From CAZMPJ01 sp964568455 (lineage in GTDB: Bacteria > Margulisbacteria > WOR-1 > O2-12-FULL-45-9): a stretch of DNA of 64,000 nucleotides. This document shows, piece after piece, positions 50,858 through 59,703 of this stretch. The DNA is taken from NCBI GenBank assembly GCA_964568455.1, contig CAZMPJ010000002.1, forward strand, positions 105,944 to 169,943, written 5' to 3'. The stretch's first letter is position 1. Each line of letters starts with the position of its first letter. Below the pieces are notes generated by a model. It was not told where the DNA came from. It searched no databases and saw only the letters and a list, made by a program, of their open reading frames with translations. The position numbers and the translations under genes were made by a program.

Positions 50858-52238
50858 TCCCTTTATAGCCAGTCATTTTGATAAACTTAAAATTATTAGT
50901 AATATATTCTTCAATTAACTCCATTTTGTAAGGCAGTATTTCGGTTTTACTAAAATGTTGCTTGGCCATATCTTTTGTTTCTTGATTGTCTTCTCCAAAG
51001 TAAATAATGCTTTCACCTTTTTTTAGATTTGGAATTCCCCAAGTTTCATACTGGGCTGTTCCCCAAGGATAGCCAATGCGCATAAAGCCTGTAGCTAAAT
51101 AGGTCGGTCGTTTTAAATAAAATTCCAGTAATGAGGCGGAAACATTATTTTTTGTATAAATCTTAATATCTTTTGGTACTAAATGTTTTAATTCCGCATT
51201 CTTTTGATAATTTTGCTGGTTCAAGAGAATAGCTGGTGATAGCCAGAACAATATTCCAAGGATTAATAAGCTAAAAACCGTGATCCAGCTGATAAATTTG
51301 CCCAAAGATTTTTTAGTTTCAGTTAAATATAAAACAATATTAGGAATAGTTAAAATATAACCAATGGCTGGCCAATGGGCCCAGACTTTTATTTTAAAAC
51401 TTAGCAAAAAGAAAAAGATTAAGATTGGTGCGGAAAAAGCAAAAAGTATTTTAGTGTCATCGTTCTTTTTTAAACAGTATCGATTAGCATTAAATAAAGC
51501 AAAAATTATAAATGGAGTGTAGTGAATTAGCTGATCACCCACAAAAGCCAAGAAATTGGCTCCTACTGCATCTGCGGTAGCTTTGGTGCTGTGATAAGTA
51601 AAAGATATCCAATCATGCTGCCAATTCCACAGTATTACTGGGAGGAAAAATAAAGCAGAAATAATGACGCCAAAATATAGTTCTTTCTTTTTAAGCCAAT
51701 AACGATTTTCTTTTGACAGCCAGAAGAAGATTAAAAGACAAGGCCAGAATAAAAACATGGTGTATTTGCTTAAATAACCCAGGCCAAGTGTTATCCCTAG
51801 TAAATACCACAGCTTTTCATTTTTATCCTGCACAATCATGGTTAAAATCAATACGCTAAGCAGCCAAAAGACGGCTAAGGGTATTTCTACAAATTGGGTC
51901 AGCCAGATAATTAAATAATGAGGGATAAGGTTAAAGATAATTAAAGACTGGAAAGCCACCTTTTCATTAGTGGTCTTTTTGGCGATTATATAAAGCAGGG
52001 CGCTGGCAATAAGAAACAGTACATTGGCGCCTAAACGAATGCCAACTAAGAATTCTTGGCCAAAAGTGAAGAGGAAGTTTATATAGGCAACCATGGGTGG
52101 ATGGTCAACATAGGAAAAGGCTAAGTGTTTTGACCAGAGCCAGTAATAAGACTCATCAGCGGTTAAAGGAAAAAGTAAAGACAAGGCCATGCGTACAATA
52201 AAGAAAATAATTAATAGGGTCCAGACTTTTCTCGGCAT
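50841..52238 (-). CDS. GT39-family membrane glycosyltransferase
   Basis: A 465-residue paralogue of the protein at 43443-44822. It shares TADESYYWLWSKHLAFSYVDHPPMVAYI with it and the same overall helix pattern. The D-E pair and HPPM of the first periplasmic loop are those of lipid-phosphate-sugar transferases. Start ATG 52238 (MPRKVW) lies 6 bp after the stop of the upstream gene. Two paralogues in one island suggest two different acceptors or positions. Confidence 0.87.
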   Translation of the reverse strand: MPRKVWTLLIIFFIVRMALSLLFPLTADESYYWLWSKHLAFSYVDHPPMVAYINFLFTFGQEFLVGIRLGANVLFLIASALLYIIAKKTTNEKVAFQSLIIFNLIPHYLIIWLTQFVEIPLAVFWLLSVLILTMIVQDKNEKLWYLLGITLGLGYLSKYTMFLFWPCLLIFFWLSKENRYWLKKKELYFGVIISALFFLPVILWNWQHDWISFTYHSTKATADAVGANFLAFVGDQLIHYTPFIIFALFNANRYCLKKNDDTKILFAFSAPILIFFFLLSFKIKVWAHWPAIGYILTIPNIVLYLTETKKSLGKFISWITVFSLLILGILFWLSPAILLNQQNYQKNAELKHLVPKDIKIYTKNNVSASLLEFYLKRPTYLATGFMRIGYPWGTAQYETWGIPNLKKGESIIYFGEDNQETKDMAKQHFSKTEILPYKMELIEEYITNNFKFIKMTGYKGSGNHP

Positions 52239-52244
52239 ATTCTA

Positions 52245-53757
52245 TTATCTCAAAATTAAAGAAGAATATCCATCCCTGGCTAAAAGCTTTTTGGGTTTTA
52301 AATTAAGCTTAGCTAAACTTTTAGTGTCGCTTAAAATGATTGCTTGTTTTTGGTTAACAATGTTTTCCGGCTGCCAAACGTATTGATCAGCTGGTCCAGC
52401 CAAGAAATCCACATAAAAGAGGTCTGGGCTCATGATTAGTTGGCGATCTTGAGGACGATAAATAACAAATTTATAATCTTTTGCTTGATACTCTTTAACC
52501 ATGCCTGGCCAATGAAAATCATCGTTAAATTTTTGGGCCAAAGGCAGAGTATTATAAAAAAGAGCAATATAAGCAAGGCAGACTAAGGCAAAAATCGCAG
52601 TTAATTTAAAATCAGAGGGTTTAAAAGCATGAATTGTAAAGGCAATTAAGCTAATGATAAATAATAACAGCGGAAGGTTAGCTGCTGGTTGTTTTAATAG
52701 TATTAATATTAAAGTAAAAACAATAATAAAGAAGATATTCCAATTAATCACTGCTTTACGAGTTCTTTTATAAAAACCCAGAGCCATTAATTTATAAGCA
52801 GCTATGATTGCTAGGGGAGGAACGAGTACTACAAAGGTTCGTAAATCAGTTTGACGGAAGAAGAAGAAGAGCAAGAATAGAAAATTAGACCAGAACCAAA
52901 AAAGGCAATAGTTGTGAAGATTTAGTTTTTTTATTTTTAATTTTAAAGAAGACAGAGCTAGTGTTGACCAAGGAAAGATGGTGATTAACAATAAACCAAT
53001 AATTGGGTAATTAAAAACCAAGCCTAGATAACTGGTATTGTATTTGCTTTGAATAGTAATGCTTTTTAAATAAGGCAGGAATTGTGATTTAAGCGCGAGT
53101 GACTGTAAGGTTAAGATTGGCACAATTATGGCTAAAACCAGAAGCAAGCAGAACCATAAATGTTTGGAAAATAGGACTTTGCGAAATGATTCACGAGCTT
53201 GGCGGTTAAAAATCATTAAGGCTAATACGGTTAAGCCAGGCAGGATAAGTGCAAAGCCCGTTTTAACTAAGAAGCCTAAAGCAATAGCAATCGACGCCCA
53301 ATACAAAGGTTTTATTTTATTATTCTTTAAATAATCGTATATAAAAAACTGGGTCAGCAGCACAAAAAGCGTGAGTAAAACATCAAGTTTTGGAGTTCTT
53401 GAGTAAACCACTAAGACCAAGCTGGTTGAAGTGATTAAGGTTGAATAAAGAGCCAGTTTTTTGTTTGTGAAATAGTTCACAAACTTGTATAAGATCAACA
53501 ATAGGAGCGCGTAGTAGAGTAGGTTAGGGATATGGATGGTTAATTGGTTAACCCCGGTTATCTTTGGGATCCAAGCTAGCAGCCAGATGCCAAGTGGAGG
53601 TTTATCCAGGAAAGAAGAAGGATCGCCAGGAGTGACAAACTGGGCTAGCCATTGATTGTGAACAATGGCGTTCTTAGCAGCTAAAGCGTAAAGAGCGGCG
53701 TCATCGTTTAAAAGTGGGGTTCTATAAATTAATAAGGCGCTAAGCAGAATAAAGATG
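52245..53757 (-). CDS. ArnT/GT83-family glycosyltransferase, 5' end interrupted by assembly gap
   Basis: A GT-C transferase. The frame stays open upstream of the TTG at 53501, through about 85 more codons, up to the N run. These codons encode the typical N-terminal loop: LNDDAALYALAAKNAIVHNQ, then FLDKPPLGIWLLAWIPK. The DDAA acidic pair and DKPPL are ArnT-type active-site motifs. A likely start, ATG at 53772, overlaps the stop of the next upstream gene (ATGA), but it is out of frame if the gap is exactly 10 bases. The true gap is therefore probably another size. The protein is about 505 residues plus a few. It transfers a sugar from undecaprenyl phosphate. Confidence 0.87.
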
Positions 53758-53767
53758 NNNNNNNNNN
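53758..53767. other. Assembly gap (10 N)
   Basis: Ten N fall in the first codons of the ArnT-like gene. The round number and the frame break relative to ATG 53772 suggest an arbitrary gap length. Confidence 0.95.
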
Positions 53768-53768
53768 T

Positions 53769-54782
53769 TCATTTCAGGGTTTCAATGATGAACTGGGCAA
53801 TCTTTTTACAAGCGCCTTTTTCACCCATGCGTTCCTGACCAACTTTACTCATAACTTCTCTTTTATACGGGTGACGGATTAGTTCCCACACTTCCGCAGC
53901 CACTAAAATAGGGTCATTATCTTTAATTAAGGAGAGCGCTTTGCCCAAAAGCTGTTTTTGCGCTTTAGCAAATCCTTTATTGTATTGCGCACCTCGGCCG
54001 TAGAAAGATATAACTGGGATTCCTGCTCCAGCAACTTGTTCATTGCCAGTGCCTGAAAGTCCAATGACTAAATCTGCTTGGCTAAGTAGACTGTCAAAAG
54101 ACAGGTTTTCAATAAAAGCGGGCACATCCTTTTCTGTAGTAGCTGTAACAAACTTTAACTCAATTTCCGGTTCTTTCATCTTAACAATCTCTTCGGCAAT
54201 CTTATCAAAATCCTCTAAATTAACTTTTGCGTCTTTTCTGGTTCCGGGTAGAAACCCTATAATGGTTTTATCCGCCTTAGGCGGATCATTTGTCATTTCC
54301 CCAGAAAGGTCCATCAACGGATTCCCAACATATTCTGCAAATTTCAATTCGTGTGCCGTGGCTTTATCGCGTACATAGACTTTTTTTGCATAACGTTTGA
54401 GTAATAGCTTTTCCCAAGGAGTGTAGCTTGAACCAAAACTTTTATAATAGCTGGATTTATTAACGCCTACAAAGATAAAAGGGCATTTTGTGTTCAACGC
54501 GGCAATAATTGGCACAATATCGCCAATAGCAATTACTAGATTGTATTTGCCTTTGTGTTTTTTTAGGAATTTTAAATGTTTGATAGTGTTGCCAAACAAA
54601 CCAGCGGCAATATCTTGAATCAAGTATTTAAAATTACGAAAAGAAAATCCACCGCTAGGGAGTTTTGTGTCTACTAAAGAAAGTTTATCTGTCTTATATT
54701 CAGAAGCTGGTAGCTGTTTAATAATTTGATCGGCAACCAGGTCTTCTGCGTGGCCATTGGTTATAAAAAGTATTTTCTTCAT
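53769..54782 (-). CDS. Lipid-A-disaccharide synthase-related protein (LpxB-like)
   Basis: A 337-residue GT-B-like protein of the LpxB-related group. The N-terminus KKILFITNGHAEDLVADQII resembles the FISNGHGEDL start of this group. A UDP-sugar-type domain follows, with IGFLPGTRKDAK and the SQADLVIGLSGTGNEQVAGAGIPVI block. It may form or modify a lipid-linked disaccharide. The substrate is not defined for these relatives. The segment MTNDPPKADKTI is encoded by a palindrome (54270-54286). The start overlaps the DPM1-like gene by ATGA. A second LpxB-like protein is at 59687-60766. Confidence 0.78.
   Translation of the reverse strand: MKKILFITNGHAEDLVADQIIKQLPASEYKTDKLSLVDTKLPSGGFSFRNFKYLIQDIAAGLFGNTIKHLKFLKKHKGKYNLVIAIGDIVPIIAALNTKCPFIFVGVNKSSYYKSFGSSYTPWEKLLLKRYAKKVYVRDKATAHELKFAEYVGNPLMDLSGEMTNDPPKADKTIIGFLPGTRKDAKVNLEDFDKIAEEIVKMKEPEIELKFVTATTEKDVPAFIENLSFDSLLSQADLVIGLSGTGNEQVAGAGIPVISFYGRGAQYNKGFAKAQKQLLGKALSLIKDNDPILVAAEVWELIRHPYKREVMSKVGQERMGEKGACKKIAQFIIETLK
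54270..54286. repeat. Small palindrome in the LpxB-like gene
   Basis: ATCCGCCT-T-AGGCGGAT, a perfect 8-bp inverted repeat around one base, read in frame as DPPKAD. It lies between two conserved blocks. Confidence 0.7.
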
Positions 54783-55489
54783 TTCGGATGAGCAATGCGG
54801 TAAGAAGTAAGCTTAAATAAGTGTTTAATATATTGTTTGGTTTCTTTCCAGCCCATTTTGCTTTTTCCATGAGCTCTTTCAAGAAAAACAATTGGATATT
54901 CAGTTACTTTTCCATCATGTTTTCCTTTGACCATTAGTTCCAAACCAATTTTACAACCAATTGGATTAATATTAGCTTTATGCATGATCTTTTTATCAAA
55001 CATAAAAAAACCAGAAGTTAAATCTTTAACCGGGGTTAAAAAGTTGCCTAATTTTCTCGCTCCCCAGGAAAAAAACTTGCGGTACCAGATCCATTTAGAA
55101 GTGCCGCCGCCTTTAACATGACGACTGCCAATTACCAAGAGGGCATTATTGTTTTTAATTAACTTATACATTTCAGGAATAACTTCTGGCGGGTGGCTTA
55201 AATCTGCATCCATAACGCAAGCTACTGGAGCTTGAGCCAGCCGGATGCCATCCATAATGGCCGCTCCTGGACCTTCTCTTTGGGTTCTTATGTATACTCT
55301 TACTGGCAGTTCTTTTGAAAGAGCTGTAGCAATGTCAGCTGTGCCATCAGGAGATTTATCATCTACCACAATTACTTCAGCTTTTATCTCTTCTTTTTTA
55401 ACCGCATTAAAAATGCGGCGTACTAAAATCTCAATGTTCTTAGCTTCGTTATAAGTTGGAATACTAATAGATAAATCAAAATTACTCAT
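54779..55489 (-). CDS. Polyprenyl-phosphate glycosyltransferase, DPM1-like (GT2)
   Basis: A 236-residue GT-A enzyme similar to dolichol-phosphate mannose synthase catalytic subunit. Visible are SISIPTYNEAKNIEILVRRI, VVDDKSPDGTADIA, the metal motif MDADLSHPPEV and DLTSGFFMFDKKI. FLERAHGKSKMGWKE is typical for DPM1. It has no membrane helices. It should load a sugar on undecaprenyl phosphate at the cytoplasmic face, giving the donor for the ArnT/GT39 proteins encoded around it. It overlaps the ArnT-like gene upstream by 8 bp. Confidence 0.93.
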   Translation of the reverse strand: MSNFDLSISIPTYNEAKNIEILVRRIFNAVKKEEIKAEVIVVDDKSPDGTADIATALSKELPVRVYIRTQREGPGAAIMDGIRLAQAPVACVMDADLSHPPEVIPEMYKLIKNNNALLVIGSRHVKGGGTSKWIWYRKFFSWGARKLGNFLTPVKDLTSGFFMFDKKIMHKANINPIGCKIGLELMVKGKHDGKVTEYPIVFLERAHGKSKMGWKETKQYIKHLFKLTSYRIAHPK

Positions 55490-57026
55490 AATAAATAACC
55501 GTTAGGTCTCCTTTCGTACTAAAGATTCTAGCATTTCTAAGCATTTTCTGCTTTATTTTTTCATAATTTTCTGTTTCAATAAACAAGTAACCTTTGTTGG
55601 TTCTAAACAAGCTAACTACATCGCCATATGAATTAAGATAAATAACAGGTTTAACATTGTGCAAAACCACGCTAGGCCGGTTGCCGGCTTCATAAGCAGC
55701 AATAACTTCGTTTTCTTGAATATTTTCCGCTACTTTTTGACCTAAAAACTTACTGCCTTTGTAATTTTCAACTGCTGGCAAGGTTAAAGTAGTTAAAATT
55801 AAAGCAATTACAAAAACCATGGTTGGTAGGCTGTAAAAAGAAACTTTGTAGTTTTTTAAAAAGAAAGCAACCACAGAAATTAAGCTACCGCCAATTAAAA
55901 CGCCGGCTAATAATTTTAAATGAGGCATTAATTCGTAATATTGGCCAGAATAATTGGAAGTCCCAAGAATTATAAAGCCAATGATCATTAGTAGGGCGAT
56001 GATTAGAAGTAAAATATTAGCTCCACGCATACCTTTAATTAGTTTTTCTTGACTGCCAAGAAAATCATCCCAAAGCTTTGCTACCATAATAGCTAGAAAA
56101 GGATAAATAGGCAGGACATAGTTGGGCAGCTTGGTTTTTGCCACAGAAAAGACAATAAAAACCGGAATAATAAAGCATAAGCTCAAAAGTTCTGGTTTGG
56201 CTAATCTTTCTTTCCAGGTTCTGGTTAAAGCATAAGGCAAAAAGTGTGACCAAGGAAAAAAGCCAAAAGTTAAAGCCAAGAAATAATAATACCAGGGGCC
56301 GGGGTGACCAGAGACTACTCCTTGAAAGCGGGAAAGAAAGAGAAAGCCTAAAGCAAAGTTTAAAAATTCCTGGCCATGGATCAGCCATTCAATTAAATAC
56401 CAGGGTAAGCCGATTGCTAAAATTATGATTATTCCGATAGGGATTTTCATTTCAAAGAGCTTTTTTAGTTCATTTCTAAAAAGTAAGAATAAGAAAATGG
56501 CAAAGCCCGGGATAGCAACGCCAATAATGCCCTTAACCAACATGCCCAGCGCCATGCAAAGATACATTAATAGATATTTGCGCTGCCAAAAGAAGAGAAA
56601 GGTTAAAGTTATAAGCAAAGTTAACAAAATATCTATTTCCGCAATACGCGATTGGACTAGAAATTGCAAAGCAGTCATAACAATAAGGCCAGACATGAAG
56701 CCAACTTTTTTATTGTAGAAACTTTTTCCCAAAAAATAAGTTGCAACTACGGTTAAGGCTCCGCACAAGGCAGCCCAAAACCTGATGGCAAATTCAGTAA
56801 AGCCAAAAATATAAGTCATAATAGCTGCTAGCCAATAATAGAGTGGAGGTTTGTCAAAAATAATTTCACCGTTGTAATGAAAAGTAATCCAATCGCCAGT
56901 TAAGCGCATTTGCTTAATAAATTCACCATAAGTAGTTTCTGCTGCGTCGTAAAGGGAGAAGCTGCCTAATTTAAAGAAGAACAAGGCTGTTGATAAAAGT
57001 ATTAGTATTATTATTTTCTTTTTCAT
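55482..57026 (-). CDS. ArnT/GT83-family glycosyltransferase
   Basis: A 514-residue GT-C transferase. The first periplasmic loop SLYDAAETTYGEFIKQMRLTG...FDKPPLYYWLAA holds the acidic pair and the DKPPL motif of 4-amino-4-deoxy-L-arabinose transferases. About twelve helices and a C-terminal soluble part follow. Whether it modifies lipid A, LPS core or proteins is unknown. The start is ATG 57026. On the coding strand the right end of repeat E (GGGGGTGAGGA) ends 9 nt before it and probably acts as ribosome-binding site. Confidence 0.9.
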   Translation of the reverse strand: MKKKIIILILLSTALFFFKLGSFSLYDAAETTYGEFIKQMRLTGDWITFHYNGEIIFDKPPLYYWLAAIMTYIFGFTEFAIRFWAALCGALTVVATYFLGKSFYNKKVGFMSGLIVMTALQFLVQSRIAEIDILLTLLITLTFLFFWQRKYLLMYLCMALGMLVKGIIGVAIPGFAIFLFLLFRNELKKLFEMKIPIGIIIILAIGLPWYLIEWLIHGQEFLNFALGFLFLSRFQGVVSGHPGPWYYYFLALTFGFFPWSHFLPYALTRTWKERLAKPELLSLCFIIPVFIVFSVAKTKLPNYVLPIYPFLAIMVAKLWDDFLGSQEKLIKGMRGANILLLIIALLMIIGFIILGTSNYSGQYYELMPHLKLLAGVLIGGSLISVVAFFLKNYKVSFYSLPTMVFVIALILTTLTLPAVENYKGSKFLGQKVAENIQENEVIAAYEAGNRPSVVLHNVKPVIYLNSYGDVVSLFRTNKGYLFIETENYEKIKQKMLRNARIFSTKGDLTVIYYE

Positions 57027-57033
57027 TTTAATT

Positions 57034-57132
57034 AATCCTCACCCCCNNNNNNNNNNNNNNNNNNNNNNNNNNNNNNNNNATTTCCAATGGAGAGGGGGAA
57101 ACCCGAGCGTTAGCGAGGGAGGGGGTGAGGTT
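57034..57132. repeat. Dispersed palindromic element, copy E (contains assembly gap)
   Basis: Visible ends are AATCCTCACCCCC (57034-57046) and GGGGGTGAGGTT (57121-57132). A CCCGAGCGTTAGCGAGGG-type arm lies between. The middle is N. On the minus strand the left end encodes the last residues and stop of lpxL (EPHPLPR). The right end provides GGTGAGGA before the ArnT-like gene. It is placed as copy A is between ruvX and mltG. Confidence 0.82.
57047..57079. other. Assembly gap (33 N) inside repeat E
   Basis: Thirty-three N replace the expected first hairpin of copy E. Repetitive palindromes are a common cause of such breaks. Confidence 0.95.
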
Positions 57133-57988
57133 CCACCATTCTTTTAGTTTCATAGTCATTTAAAAACATGCACCATTGACCAGGGTTTTGTTTGATAAAA
57201 TTTTCATATAAGCCAATGATTTTCTCAATCATCTGGTCTTTATTTTCTAAGTTGATTTCTAAAGCATCATTAAACCTGACTAAATTTTTATTGCCTTTGC
57301 GTTCTAAAATTACTGGAATAACCGCTGCTTTTGACCTTTGAGCTAAAGTGATCCAACCAGTAGCAATTGCTACATTGTGGCCTAAGAAAGGGTGGGTGAT
57401 GTGGCGGCTTTCAAGTGCGCCTGTGTCAGCCATTACTCCAATAAGTTCGTTTTTAGCCAGGACTTTTAAGCTTTCTTTATACATATCCTGTTCAACCACA
57501 TTAATAATGTGGATGCCGCCGGTGGAGCGCACTTGGTTTAAGAATTTAAACAATGGATCTTCCATTGATTTCATAATAGTATTTAATTTATAACCTTTTT
57601 GTGCGGTGGCCATGGCGCCGCATTCATAATTTCCCGTGTGCATGGTTAAAAGAATGATGCCTTTACCTTTTGTAAGAGCTTGGTCAATCTTTTCCTGGTT
57701 TACTAAATTAAAAACTTGTTCAAAGTGGTAATGTTTAAATAAAGGTAAACAAATAGTCTCAAAAATAGTTAAGCTGGCATTGTAAAGTGAAAAGTCAGCG
57801 ATTTTCTCTGCATCAGCTTCTGGCATAACCATTTTAACATTATTAATAATCATTTTTCTGATCCAAGTTTTACCGACTATAGTGCGAGTAAGCCAGGCAG
57901 CTCCTCGCATACAAGTTAATGGAAAATTGCCAGGAATGAGAAAGATTATTCTAAAGATAGTTTGTATTAAATAAATAATGACAATCAT
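57110..57988 (-). CDS. Lipid A acyltransferase-family protein (LpxL/HtrB type)
   Basis: A 292-residue inner-membrane acyltransferase that adds a secondary acyl chain to a lipid A precursor. It has an N-terminal hydrophobic anchor (VIIYLIQTIFRIIFLI). The HX4E catalytic motif is HTGNYE at about residue 117. GVMADTGALESRHITHPFLGHNVAIATG matches the family substrate region. It lies next to an msbA-like gene, which fits its role. The last residues after FLNDYETKRMV (EPHPLPR) and the TAA come from repeat E. Confidence 0.92.
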   Translation of the reverse strand: MIVIIYLIQTIFRIIFLIPGNFPLTCMRGAAWLTRTIVGKTWIRKMIINNVKMVMPEADAEKIADFSLYNASLTIFETICLPLFKHYHFEQVFNLVNQEKIDQALTKGKGIILLTMHTGNYECGAMATAQKGYKLNTIMKSMEDPLFKFLNQVRSTGGIHIINVVEQDMYKESLKVLAKNELIGVMADTGALESRHITHPFLGHNVAIATGWITLAQRSKAAVIPVILERKGNKNLVRFNDALEINLENKDQMIEKIIGLYENFIKQNPGQWCMFLNDYETKRMVEPHPLPR

Positions 57989-59703
57989 GAATTTTTAAAT
58001 TGAATCTCGTAAAGATGCTTGTAAAGTCCGCCTTTAGCCAAAAGTTCCTGATGCGTGCCAACTTCAGCTATCTGTTTATTATCAACCACCACAATGCGGC
58101 TGGCTTTTTCAACCGTGTAAAGCCGATGGGCAACAACAAAGCTAGTGCGTTTTTGCATTAAGTGGTCTAAAGCCTGTTTAATAGAATTTTCAGTTTCTGG
58201 ATCAAGCGAGGAAGTGGCTTCATCTAGAATTAGAATTTTAGGGTCTCGCAAAATTGCCCGAGCAATGGCAATGCGTTGTTTTTCTCCGCCGGATAAATTG
58301 TTTCCTCGTTCGCCCACTTCACTTTCGTAGCCATTAGGCATTTTTTCAATAAACTGATGAGCATTAGCTAGTTTAGCTGCTTCAATTATTTCTTCGTCTT
58401 TAGCATTTGGTTTGCCATAGGCAATATTTTCTTTAACTGTGCCTTTAAAAAGCGAAACTTCTTGAGGCACCACTGCCATTTGTTTGCGCAAAGATGCCAA
58501 TTTAACTTCTTTAATATTTTTACCATCAACTAAAATATCTCCAGTAGTTGGATCGTAAAATCTTAGCAATAAAGTCATTAGCGTGCTTTTGCCTGCGCCA
58601 GTTCTGCCGACTAAGGCAATAATTTCTCCGGGTTCAACTTTTAAATTAATATTCTTTAACACTTCCTCGTTTTCATAAGCAAAAGAAAGGTTGTTAAATT
58701 CAACCTTGCCTTGAATAGAGGTTAATTCTTCGGCATTAGGTTTATCTTTAATTGATGGCTGGACATCAATTACTTCAAAAATCCTTTTAATTGAAGCCAT
58801 ACCTTGTTGTAGCGTGCTATAGCCTTTGCTTAAAGTATTGCCCGGGTCAGTCATAATGCCAAGTGCTGTGGCAAAAGAAATTAGTTGGGGTAGGGTTAAG
58901 TTGCCATTAATAATCTGGGCTCCGCCAAACCAGACTACTGCGACTACTGCAGTGGTTTGAAGTAAGGCTACTACCGGATTCTGGGTAGCTAAGATTTGCA
59001 CGGCTTTCATGTTTATATTAAAAGATTTTTCAGTTTCATTTTTAAATTTATCTACTTCTTGTTTTTCCATGCTAAAAGATTTAACCACTTTTATCTGGGA
59101 CAGGGTTTCACTAACATGAGAAGTAATATCCGCGGCTTTTTGCTGGACGCCTTCGCTAATTTCCTTAATTTCGCGGGCAAAAACCCGGATTACTTGCACG
59201 ATTAAAGGGAAAGCAATAAAAGTTACTAGAGAAAGTTTCCAATCCAGCCAAAAAATATAACCCAGTAGTCCGACTAATAAAATAGAGTGGGGGATCAAAG
59301 TTACAAAACCGGTAAATAAAGTTATTTGTAAGGTTTGGATGTCAGCCATAATGCGGGAAACCAGCTCCCCAGTGTCCCATTTATGAAAAAAGTCTAAAGA
59401 ATGGTCTTGCAGATGTTCGTAAAGATTGTTTCTTAAATCAACAATAATGCGGTGGACTACAAAATAAGATAAATATTCCTGGCCATATTGAAAAGCCCCT
59501 TTAAAAACAAACAGTAAAATCATGGCCAAAGCTCCCATGTTAAGCATGGCTAAATTTTTATCCCCAATAACCTGAAAAACATAACCAGCCAGAGGAGCAA
59601 TTAACAAAGTTGTACCACTAACAAAGATAGTGCAGATTAAAGATCCCACTATATATATAGTATAGGGCTTTAAAAATTTTAACATTCTAGCGTAAAGCTT
59701 CAT
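57985..59703 (-). CDS. msbA: Lipid A export ABC transporter, MsbA-like
   Basis: A 572-residue half-transporter with six helices (1-310) fused to an ATPase domain. It has Walker A GRTGAGKST, Q-loop VPQEVSLF, signature LSGGEKQRI, Walker B ILILDEATSSLD and switch histidine VAHRLYTV. It flips lipid A-core or a similar glycolipid across the inner membrane. The MsbA reading rests on its neighbours lpxL and LpxB-like; other lipid exporters look alike. It overlaps lpxL by ATGA and the upstream LpxB-like gene by 17 bp. Confidence 0.88.
   Translation of the reverse strand: MKLYARMLKFLKPYTIYIVGSLICTIFVSGTTLLIAPLAGYVFQVIGDKNLAMLNMGALAMILLFVFKGAFQYGQEYLSYFVVHRIIVDLRNNLYEHLQDHSLDFFHKWDTGELVSRIMADIQTLQITLFTGFVTLIPHSILLVGLLGYIFWLDWKLSLVTFIAFPLIVQVIRVFAREIKEISEGVQQKAADITSHVSETLSQIKVVKSFSMEKQEVDKFKNETEKSFNINMKAVQILATQNPVVALLQTTAVVAVVWFGGAQIINGNLTLPQLISFATALGIMTDPGNTLSKGYSTLQQGMASIKRIFEVIDVQPSIKDKPNAEELTSIQGKVEFNNLSFAYENEEVLKNINLKVEPGEIIALVGRTGAGKSTLMTLLLRFYDPTTGDILVDGKNIKEVKLASLRKQMAVVPQEVSLFKGTVKENIAYGKPNAKDEEIIEAAKLANAHQFIEKMPNGYESEVGERGNNLSGGEKQRIAIARAILRDPKILILDEATSSLDPETENSIKQALDHLMQKRTSFVVAHRLYTVEKASRIVVVDNKQIAEVGTHQELLAKGGLYKHLYEIQFKNS

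Noticed and set aside
2495..57132. CRISPR array made of the palindromic elements
   Set aside because: The copies are tens of kb apart, differ in length and have no regular spacers; no cas gene is present.
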